Below, one piece after another: positions 18,626 through 30,600 of a DNA stretch of 64,000 nt. The DNA is taken from assembly GCA_014843695.1 (NCBI GenBank), contig CM026400.1, positions 30,447,563 to 30,511,562 on the forward strand, in the 5' to 3' direction. Under the pieces are notes generated by a model, which worked only from the letters and a program-made list of their open reading frames with translations, was not told the origin of the DNA and searched no databases. This DNA comes from Archivesica marissinica. Its lineage: Eukaryota; Mollusca; Bivalvia; Venerida; Vesicomyidae. Every line of letters starts with the position of its first letter. The first letter of the stretch is position 1. A program made the translations under genes and the position numbers.

Positions 18626-18690
18626 ACATTTGTAGAACATAATTAATCGAGGATGTTTTTGTTTATAGGTGACATACTTTGAAGTGAGTG

Positions 18691-21600
18691 ATGAAGTTTA
18701 CACGAGTGCACCTCGGTCATATGAAGCCGGCTATGGAGACCTACTTCAACCATCTAAACGGGGTATTCTGCATATACAAGCCTACAGGTTCATCAACACT
18801 GAGCTCTATATCAAGACTTAAAGAAAATATATTGAAAGGTAATACGAGATAGATAACATGAGAAACTGCTGTATTTGTTCTTTATTTATATTATATACAG
18901 ATACAATAGTTTCATTATAACACTGTGAAACGAGGGTTCAATGCGACACTACTGTATCACTTACTTTGTTTATATACAGATACAATAGTTTCGTTATAAC
19001 CCTGTGAAACGAGGGTTCAATGCGACACTACTGTATCACTTACTTTGTTTATATACAGATACAATAGTTTCATTATAACCCTGTGAAACGAGGGTTCAAC
19101 GCGACACTACTGTATCACATTCTTTGTTTATATACAGATACAATAGTTTCATTATAACCCTGTGAAACGAGGGTTCAATGCGACACTACTGTATCACATT
19201 CTTTGTTTATATACAGATACAATAGTTTCATTATAACCCTGTAAAACAAGGGTTCAATGCAACGCTACTGTATCACCTTCTTTGTTTATATACAGATCTG
19301 TATATTGAAATGGTTTAAAATTTAATCAAAGTTTACATATTGTACCATAAAAATATGTTATCAGACGCTCCATGACCCTTTTCGGTTGAGGCGTCTATAA
19401 ATAAAACAATCCACCAATCTTTGTTTATGCGGTTGGTGAGCCGCCAGCTGGTTAAATAATGGTTACCGATTGCCTACCAGCCTGGCGTCTGGCCTACAAG
19501 CATAGGAATCGGGAAGTACTGATGTTCTAAAAAAATATGGTGTCTCATAAGTCAGAAATGTTGGCCCTTTCAATAGGGCACTATAATAAACAAACACTTC
19601 ACTTATTTTTACTTTTACAGGGTTCATTCTAGGTCATCATTTTTGGGAGAAGTGAGAAAAAATGCGCGATTGCATCTTTAAATGGTGTTCTTATCATTAA
19701 ATACAACATTTAATAGAAGAAGTGCTTTATAATGGGCCAGTGTATCTTATTGGCCAAAATTTGTATGAAATTTAAAAAAAATTAATTAGGGAGAAGTGGG
19801 TCCCCCAGAGGGCAAAGTCAGGGTACCTAGGGCGACTCTTTCTCCCACATCGCCCTCTAAAATGATCCCTGCTTTGATTGTAGAATTGAATGCGTTACCG
19901 GCCTACAACCATGAGATAGAGAAGTACTACAGGGACACAGATCTTCTACCGAAGGTCAACAGCAGTGTTCGAGTACCAATAGCTGCAAGCGTACCAGAGA
20001 AAGTGATAGACTACTCCAAGCACAAACTAGGTAACCTAGGTCATTGTAAATCAATTACTACATTTTTATCTCTTGCTTAAATGAAATACTAGACTTTATC
20101 TCTTGCTTAAATGAAATACTAGACTTTATCTCTTGCTTAAATGAAATACTAGACTTTATCTCTTGCTTAAATGAAATACTAGACTTTATCTCTTGCTTAA
20201 ATGAAATACTAGACTTTATCTCTTGCTTAAATGAAATACTAGACTTTATCTCTTGCTTAAATGAAATACTAGACTTTATCTTGTGCTTAATTTAAATACT
20301 AGACTTTATCTCTTGCTTAAATGAAATACTAGACTTTATCTCTTGCTTAAATGAAATACTAGACTTTATCTCTTGCTTAAATGAAATACTAGACTTTATC
20401 TCTTGCTTAAATGAAATACTNNNNNNNNNNNNNNNNNNNNNNNNNNNNNNNNNNNNNNNNNNNNNNNNNNNNNNNNNNNNNNNNNNNNNNNNNNNNNNNN
20501 NNNNNNNNNNNNNNNNNNNNNNNNNNNNNNNNNNNNNNNNNNNNNNNNNNNNNNNNNNNNNNNNNNNNNNNNNNNNNNNNNNNNNNNNNNNNNNNNNNNN
20601 NNNNNNNNNNNNNNNNNNNNNNNNNNNNNNNNNNNNNNNNNNNNNNNNNNNNNNNNNNNNNNNNNNNNNNNNNNNNNNNNNNNNNNNNNNNNNNNNNNNN
20701 NNNNNNNNNNNNNNNNNNNNNNNNNNNNNNNNNNNNNNNNNNNNNNNNNNNNNNNNNNNNNNNNNNNNNNNNNNNNNNNNNNNNNNNNNNNNNNNNNNNN
20801 NNNNNNNNNNNNNNNNNNNNNNNNNNNNNNNNNNNNNNNNNNNNNNNNNNNNNNNNNNNNNNNNNNNNNNNNNNNNNNNNNNNNNNNNNNNNNNNNNNNN
20901 NNNNNNNNNNNNNNNNNNNNNNNNNNNNNNNNNNNNNNNNNNNNNNNNNNNNNNNNNNNNNNNNNNNNNNNNNNNNNNNNNNNNNNNNNNNNNNNNNNNN
21001 NNNNNNNNNNNNNNNNNNNNNNNNNNNNNNNNNNNNNNNNNNNNNNNNNNNNNNNNNNNNNNNNNNNNNNNNNNNNNNNNNNNNNNNNNNNNNNNNNNNN
21101 NNNNNNNNNNNNNNNNNNNNNNNNNNNNNNNNNNNNNNNNNNNNNNNNNNNNNNNNNNNNNNNNNNNNNNNNNNNNNNNNNNNNNNNNNNNNNNNNNNNN
21201 NNNNNNNNNNNNNNNNNNNNNNNNNNNNNNNNNNNNNNNNNNNNNNNNNNNNNNNNNNNNNNNNNNNNNNNNNNNNNNNNNNNNNNNNNNNNNNNNNNNN
21301 NNNNNNNNNNNNNNNNNNNNNNNNNNNNNNNNNNNNNNNNNNNNNNNNNNNNNNNNNNNNNNNNNNNNNNNNNNNNNNNNNNNNNNNNNNNNNNNNNNNN
21401 NNNNNNNNNNNNNNNNNNNNTTTATCTCTTGCTTAAATGAAATACTAGACTTTATCTCTTGCTTAAATGAAATACTAGACTTTATCTCTTGCTTAAATGA
21501 AATACTAGACTTTATCTCTTGCTTAAATGAAATACTAGACTTTATCTCTTGCTTAAATGAAATACTAGACTTTATCTTGTGCTTAATTTAAATACTAGAC

Positions 21601-24600
21601 TTTATCTCTTGCTTAAATGAAATACTAGACTTTATCTCTTGCTTAAATGAAATACTAGACTTTATCTCTTGCTTAAATGAAATACTAGACTTTATCTCTT
21701 GCTTAAATGAAATACTAGACTTTATCTCTTGCTTAAATGAAATACTAGACTTTATCTCGTGCTTAATTTAAATACTAGACTTTATCTCTTGCTTAAATGA
21801 AATACTAGACTTTATCTCTTGCTTAAATGAAATACTAGACTTTATCTCTTGCTTAAATGAAATACTAGACTTTATCTCTTGCTTAAATGAAATACTAGAC
21901 TTTATCTCTTGCTTAAATGAAATACTACTACCGTCTCCATGGTTAAGGCGGTTGGTGAGCCACCAGCTAGTTAAATAATGGTTACCAATATCCTACCAGT
22001 CTGGCGCCTGGCATACAAGCATAGGATTCGGGAAGTACTGATGTTCATAAAAAGAGGTGTCTCATAAGTCAGAAATGGCTGGCCAATTAGTGTAGTCGTT
22101 AGCACGCTCGCTTCTCACCAATGCAAACCGGGTTGGATCCTAGGACCGGGAAGTATATGGGATGGTACGGTTGTTGCCAGATTGGAGAGTTGGTTTTTCT
22201 CCGTGTACTCTGGTTTACTCATACGAATGACCACATAAATGCTTTCATTTGCGCCAACGAGAGTGATTAATATATACATACGTTTATCCTTTTATTTTTG
22301 GCTTATCTAAATAAATACATAAATATAAATGTGGGGGCCGCGTGGTTATGGTCAGTGACTTCAAATAATTTGCCATTCACTGCTGTAGGTTCGAATCCCA
22401 CTGAGCTCATTGAATTCTTTGATGCGAGGAAGCGATCCAACTTGCTTGTAGAAGGTCATGGTTCTACCCGGGTGATGTCCGTGCCTGTAATACTGTTTGG
22501 AAAGGCACCCAAAAAGGGGCAGGGCGGGGCGCCCTCCTCTTCCTGCTTAGGGGAACACTATGTTTGGGGTTTAAAGTCGCACCAGCAGCTTAGGTCACAT
22601 GGTGACTCTCCAGCTATTATTGGTGGAGGAAGATCCAGGGTGCCTTTCGGAGCAGTATTACGGGCACGGACGTCACCCAGGTAGAACCATGACCTTCTAC
22701 AAGCCAACTTCCTCACATCAAAGAATTCAACACGCTCAGTGGGATTCGAACCTACAGCAGTGAATGGCAAATGCAGGTAGAACCATGACCTTCTACAAGC
22801 CAGCTGGATCGCTTCCTCACATCAAAGAATTCAACACGCTCAGTGGGATTCGAACCTACAGCAGTGGATGGCAAATGCAGGTAGAACCATGACCTTCTAC
22901 AAGCCAGCTGGATCGCTTCCTCGCATCAAAGAATTCAACACGCTTGGTGGGATTCGAACCTACATCAGTGAATGGCAAATGATTTGAAGTCACTGGCAAA
23001 CACATACTAAACTCAGTAAACTGTCATCTGTAATTAAGTTTATACATGTAGTATATCCATAATTGTATTACCAGCATGCAAAGAGTTAACACAAACTATG
23101 GTCATAGGTCAGTATTTCCAATATCCTCAATACAGTCAAACCTGTGTTAGTGGTCACCTCTATTAAGCAGCTAACCTGCATTAAGCAGCCAGTTTTCAGA
23201 TTCTCAATATGTTCCTTTGTTATACATTTCCCCTCTATTGTGCAGCCACTGTGCTAAGCATCCACTTTCTGTGATTCCCTTGGCTGGCTGCTTAAGACAG
23301 GTTTGACTGTACCTGTATAAAAATGAAGAGAATCTAGCATTTATTTTATAATTTCCTTACCTGCAATAGTTTGTTTCTACATTGTATATATGTGATTTCA
23401 GTTGTTGGTGACATGTTTATAGCAGACGACATAGATGTACGGTTCTTGCACGGAATGGGGCGAGATGCCTCTGGTGTCTTAGGTAAGCCAGACTGAGAGA
23501 TGTTTTTAGGTAAATCAGAGCTGTGTCTTAGGTACATTACAGTTGTGTCTTAGGTAAGCCACAGTTGTGTCATAGGACAGCCAGAGTCATGTCTTAGGTA
23601 AGCCAGAACTGTGTCTTAGGTAAGCCAGAGCTGTGTCTTAGGTAAGCCAGAACTATGTCTTAGGTAAGCCAGAGCCATGTGTTAGGTAAGCCAGAGCCAT
23701 GTCTTAGGTAAGCCAGAACTGTGTCTTAGGTAAGCCAGAACTGTGTCTTAGGTATGCCAGAGCTGTGTCTTAAACCAGAGCTGTGTCTTAGATAAGCCAG
23801 AACTGTGTCTTAGATAAGCCAGAACTGTGTCTTAGATAAGCCGGAACTGTGTCTTAGATAAGTCAAAACTGTGTCTTAGATAAGTCAGAGTTGTGTCTTA
23901 GATAAGCCAGAGCTGTGTCTTAGATAAGCCAGAGCTGTTTTTCGGAAGTAAGCCAAAACTGATGTAAACTAGAGCTGTGTCTTAGGTACTTTCTCTGCCG
24001 TCTGATCTGGTTCTATGCTGTTTGCTAAGGTGATTTTATCGGCCGCTAACGTGCAAAGGGTAAAAAAGCATGATCTCCCGTCAAGCCATTAGCTGAGATA
24101 TTGAACTTGCTAAGAGAGACCACACATTTATATTTCTAAGGCAGTAACCAATCTTCTCTATATTCTGTATTTGTGCACGTGTATGTTGTTGTCTTGCTCT
24201 CCTGTTATTGGAGGTAATAAAGATATATATATACAGTCTACATCCGCTTTGTCAATGTCGAATTCTCCGGTTATCTCGTAGTCGGATCAAAGTCCCGTTT
24301 CAGACACTATCATTGTATAACTGGCCCCGTTTATATCGAATTTCGTTAAGACAAACTTCGGTTATGCCTAAGCATATTGTCCGGTCTGGTGGAATTCGAC
24401 ATAACAGATGTAGACTGTATATGATTTTTTACATGGCTTTGAATGGTGTCTATTTCTGTTACAGTGTGTGGTGTTGGAAAGGAAGGGAAAGCTGACCTGG
24501 ATATGATCAAAATGGCAAAGTTTCTCCGGGTAATTGTTCTCTCCACCACAATACAGTAAACTGTGTAATGATTGTGAGATATTTGCATTTTAATATTATT

Positions 24601-27600
24601 AAAATTTTCGGTTCCTTGCAAAATTAACCTGTGTCGGAGGTCATTGACCATTTCGACATCACATACCTCTAAATAGGTTATTGAAAAGTGTAGATCCAGA
24701 TGAGCCGGCTCGTGACGAGCACTGCACTTTTTGCCAGTAATATTACTATTTGAGGAGCCGTCTCATCAGGATCTGCACTTTTTGCCAGTAATATTACTAT
24801 TTTTATTCAAAATTACCCATTTTGATAAATGAACTGGTCCAAATGTAATTTTCTTACTAATTTATTGGTCTAAGAATATCATGCACCAGTTCAAGTCAGT
24901 TGTTACTTGGTGTTGAATGTGTTAACCTTTTCATGGTTTTGTTTGCATTTTACTGCAGGTATATCACATGACAGGACGGCAACCCCGCCATATACGTGGT
25001 TTTGTTTGCATTTTACTGCAGGTATATCACATGACAGGACGGCAACCCCGCCATATACGTGGTTTTGTTTGCATTTTACTGCAGGTATATCACTGGTGGG
25101 TTGTGGTTTTGTTTTGTTTTTGGGTTTTGGGGGTTGTGGTTTGTTTGTTTTGGTTTGTGGGGGGTGTTTTTGAGTATATCACGTGACAGGATGGCAACCC
25201 CACCATATACGTGGTTTTGTTTGCATTTTACTGCAGGTATATCACGTGAAGGGACTGCAACCCCGCAATATACATGATTTTGTTTGCATTTTACTGCAGG
25301 TATATCACGTGAAGGGACTGCAACCCTGCAATATACATGATTTTGTTTGCATTTTACTGCAGGTATATCACGTGAAGGGACTGCAACCCTGCAATATACA
25401 TGATTTTGTTTGCATTTTACTGCAGGTATATCACGTGAAGGGACTGCAACCCTGCAATATACATGATTTTGTTTGCATTTTACTGCAGGTATATCACGTG
25501 AAGGGACTGCAACCCTGCAATATACATGATTTTGTTTGCATTTTACTGCAGGTATATCACGTGAAGGGACTGCAACCCTGCAATATACATGATTTTGTTT
25601 GCATTTTACTGCAGGTATATCACGTGAAGGGACTGCAACCCTGCAATATACATGATTTTGTTTGCATTTTACTGCAGGTATATCACGTGAAGGGACTGCA
25701 ACCCTGCAATATACATGATTTTGTTTGCATTTTACTGCAGGTATATCACGTGAAGGGACTGCAACCCTGCAATATACATGATTTTGTTTGCATTTTACTG
25801 CAGGTATATCACGTGAAGGGACTGCAACCCTGCAATATACATGATTTTGTTTGCATTTTACTGCAGGTATATCACGTGAAGGGACGGCTCGGGTATGCTA
25901 CAGACAACTACTTTACGGACGGACACTTCATTGAACGAACTACTTACAGTAAGCACTATTATTAGGGATGGGAACGAAAAGCGCTTTTGCTATTCGAATA
26001 TTCGGTCGGGAAGGTATTCGAATATTCGATATAATTCTATCAAAAACTCAAAATTGCCAAATTAACCTACTTTCTATTTTACTTGTACGTCATCAAATAT
26101 GAGGACGACTCATTCACTTACTGTTATTGGCCACTGTACGTACATTCATGGGTGTTTTCACAAATGAAGCCATTGTCACTTGAACTGCTTTCCATTGAAG
26201 GATGTTTGTTTTTTTAGGCAGCCACTTTCTGATAATCCCTTGGCTGCTACAGTCAAACCTGTCTTAAGTAGCCAGCCAAATGAATCACAGAAGATTGCTG
26301 CTTAACACAGGTGGCTGCTTAATAGAGGTCAAATGTATAATAAAACAAAATATTGGGAATCTTAAATTGGCTGCTTCATACAGGTTTGCTGCTTAATGGA
26401 GGTGGCCACAGGTTTGACTGTAAGATATTGGGAAATAAAATAAATTAAATAAAATAATATTATGTAAACTAGTTATGGAGTATGTGTAACCAATTACCGT
26501 CATACGCGCTTATAAGACGACCTCGCTTATAACACAAACTCGCTTATAACACGACCCACATACTTTGGTCCTGAAATCTGTGGGTTTTGTTTGGCATGCA
26601 CTTGCATATAAGACAGGTTGATAAAATGGACACCAGACTATATAAATTGCTTTTTTTTAGCACTACCTTTGAGGCCATAATTTGGTATTAAAATACTCGT
26701 TTTATGAGCAAGTATGTATGGTATCAGTATGGGACTGACAGCTTGTCCCATAACTTCTGTGCGAGATCAGAGGTTATCTCAGACAATAGGCTGTCCGATT
26801 AGCGCAGTGGTTAGCGCAATCACTTCTCACCAATGCAACCTGGGTTCGATCCTCGGACCAGGAAGTATGTGAGATGGTATGGTGGTCGCCAGATCGGACA
26901 GGTGGGTTTCCTCCCACATCAATGACCACTTTTACGCTTTCATCTGCGCCAACGAGAGTGATTAATATAAGTTGTTAGAACTTGCTTCGCAATCGTTGTA
27001 AAATAAATAAAGTTTTTAAAAAAAGAAGAGGTTATCTCGGTGAGGAAGCTGCTCAACTAGCTTACAGAAGGCTGGTGGTTCTACCAAGATACCCACCCTG
27101 AAACACCTGCAGTTTCTCTCCACCACTAAATAGATGAGTCTCTATATGACCTACATGTTGGCATTACTCTAAATATCCGACTCCGCCCCCCTCCCCCCAT
27201 TGTTTGCTCAGTTTCATGTCACTTGTTAATGACTCTGTGTATATTTCAGATCATATTAACAAAGGCAAGCTGGACAAAGTGTGCAGTGCAGCCCAGTCTG
27301 GTCATCAGAGATTGATGTTTCAGTAAGATATTTGATTTTGTTGTATTAATTAACCCTTTAGGTTAAACATATTTTATTTCCCAATATAATACACTCAGGC
27401 CGTGTCTCATTTATATGAAAAAGTTGGCAGTTTCTTACGGAGGTTGGTGCACCCAAGTACTGGTTAACCGCTGGAGCCTGCCCAGGAAAGGTGTTGTTAG
27501 GTAAACTGCCCGCCGGCGATATAGCCCAAAATGGTGCTGATGCAGGCGTAAAACCCGAAATATAACATAACATAACCAATATAATACATATTGAACAATA

Positions 27601-30600
27601 CATACATCACACATAATTAAAATACAGAAAAAGGTTTAGAATGAAAGACAGAGTCTTAAAATAATTCTCAACCCTTTGCATGCTAGCGGCAGATAAAATC
27701 ACTTATGCAAACAGCATACAGCCAGATCAGATGGCACAAAATGTCTCATACTTATCCTTTTATTTTGTTCTTTAACTCTTTCACTGCCATTGTCGCATAA
27801 AAGTGACTGCAAAAAGCAGTGGTCCCTATCAGACAGAACAGAACGTGCTGAAGCACCTGTCCGAATATCAAACAACATAGATCCTGATCAGACGCGGTGC
27901 CACTGTAACCTATCATCACTGATGGTCAAGGCTTCGAGCCCCGCTCAGGCCGTGTCTCATTTATACGAAACAGTTGGCAGTTTCTTACGGATGTTGGTGC
28001 ACCAAGTACTGGTTAACTGCTGGAGCCTGCCCAGGAAAGGTGTTGTTAGGTAAACTGCCCGCCGGCGATATAACCCAAAATGGTGCTGATGCAGGCGTAA
28101 ACACAACTAACAAACGACACATCAACATTATTTAGGTTATATACGAGCCACCCATCAGAAAAGAAGTGGGGTACAGTGTGGCCCGGGTGCAACTTAATTG
28201 GGTTCCCTGGTTCTTCAGCGTGCCCATGTAAAGTACAGTACACCACACCCTGGTTTATTGTCTTCTCTGAAATACTTAGAAGGGTTGGAAATACTAGAAC
28301 ATATTTTGATATTCACTGTATGGGATCGAACACGCACCGGTTGGATTGGCAATCCAAAGTAGCAGTCTCTCAACAGCCGTGCCACCTTTCAGTAAGTTGT
28401 CCATTGTCCATATGAGGTGGCACCCTTCAGTAAGTTGTCCATTGTCCATATGAGGTGCCACCCTTCAGTAAGTTATCCATTGTCCATATGAGGTGCCACC
28501 CTTCAGTAAGTTGTCCATTGTCCATATGAGGTGCCACCCTTCAGTAAGTTGTCCATTGTCCATATGAGGTGCCACCCTTCAGTAAGTTATCCATTGTCCA
28601 TATGAGGTGGCACCCTTCAGTAAGTTGTCCATTGTCCATATGAGGTGCCACCCTTCAGTAAGTTATCCATTGTCCATATGAGGTGCCACCCTTCAGTAAG
28701 TTATCCATTGTCCATATGAGGTGCCACCCTTCAGTAGAGTCCGTATAAGGTGTTACCTTTCAGTTTCTGTATTCAGGTGCGCTGGTGTGAATCCACACAG
28801 TCAGGAGGCCTATGAGCTGGCCAGCCAGGGGCTTATCAGACCAGCTGATGATAACACCACACCTATATTGTATGGAGTGAGATGTGTAGATTTCGCTCCA
28901 CCCGACTTCACCCTAGGTAAACCGTTACAACACTGTGCCTAGCACATCTTAGAAGTTATGGCCTCTTATATCCGTCTCCCCTGGGCTAGTGGTTAAGGTG
29001 TCTGTCTACACAGCTGGAGATCGAAGGCTCGAACCTCGTCAGGGCTTCATTCTGGTCGATTTTATTTAACCCTTTACCATACCACATACAAGCATATGTA
29101 CAAGCAGTGCAGGTTCTAGGGGCGGGGGGGGTAAGGTAAAAATCTGAATAAATTATTATTAGAACAGGTGGCTTCCGTGGCCTAGTGGTTGCGGTTATTT
29201 ACTTCAAACAACTTGCCCCTCACTGCTGCATGTATGAATCCCACCTGGGATGTCAAGTTATTAGGAAGCTATCCAGTTGGCTTAGTTTATACAAATTTAT
29301 TTCAGCTCGATTGCGAAACAAGTTCTTACAACTTATATTAATCACTCTCGAGACCTCATTCCTGATGGAATCCATCGCCACGAGAGGAGGCAACGTGGAA
29401 ATTAAATGCCTTGCCTAACGGCTCCAGCGGGGCTCGAACTCCGGACCTTTCGCACCTGAAGCGAACGCGCATCCACTTCGCTATCACGACTTCCAGTTGG
29501 CTTGCAGAAGGTCGGTGGTTCTATCTGGATGACTGCCCGTTCATTCGCTACTGATAGGAGGGACACCTAGGGTCTTCCTCCACCAGTAATAGCTGGAGAG
29601 TCGCCATATGACCTAAGCTGTTTGTGCGACGTTGAACCCTTCCTCCACCAATAATAGCTGGAGAGTTGCCGTATGGCTTACGCTGTTTGTGCGACGTTGA
29701 ACCCTTCCTCCACCAATAATAGCTGGAGAGTTGCCGTATGGCTTACACTGTTTGTGCGACGTTAAACCCTTCCTCCACCAATAATAGCTGGAGAGTTGCC
29801 GTATGGCTTACGCTGTTTGTGCGATGTTGAACCCTTCCTCCACCAGTAATAGCTGGAGAGTCGCCATATGACTTAAGGGTCATTCCGTGTCAAATCGCCC
29901 AATGAGGTAAACCGTACCCCCTTCGATTTTGCTTAAATTTGGTTTATATGCTCATTTCAGCTGAAAAATCTGATATTCCAAATATTCCAGAGATACGGCC
30001 AACCCAATTTTTTTTAAAATGGGAGATTTCGGCCAAAATGGCGTGGCCGCCAATATTCAAATGACCATAGCTCAGTTACCGATAGGTCAAAATTGATGAA
30101 ATATGAATTTCTGGAATGGAAATTCCACAAGGATTCCAAATCTACCCTTATTTTTGACATAGGAATGTTTTAAAGAGTGATAACCTTTTGACCTTGAATT
30201 TGACCTTGAATATGACCTTGTGGCCCATGTGACCTTAAGATTGGAGGTATAATATCTTTTATAAGCCTGTAAAATCAAGTCAAATATCCACACATGAGGC
30301 TTGTTCATTTGGTAAACAGTGTTTTTTGCGATAAAACAAACTCGAAACCAAAAGTAGGACTTTCCGAGTCGATCGGTCACGCACTTGTTTACAACCGGAA
30401 CGCATCGTCAGCACTTGTTTGCATTCAGAATGCATCGTCCCCATTTGTCCCACGTTGTCTTTTTTAATTAAATTACTTGATATGTTGATTCATACCTCTG
30501 TTAGCTAAGTCTTTTAGGGACATGTCTACATCCCCGCGAGGGGTTCGACATTAGAGGAAAATAGATATATAGTCGTTCATGTTCTAAATATATACGTTGT

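Noticed and set aside
20411..21436. 341-codon frame
   Set aside because: Consists of the assembly gap (N read as X) with repeat at each end.
22298..22684. 128-codon plus-strand frame
   Set aside because: Covers the SINE-E inverted repeat; its residues are translated tRNA-like sequence.
25183..25965. 260-codon frame as a separate gene
   Set aside because: It is the acceptor array running into TRUB2 exon 5; the end past 25948 is intron.
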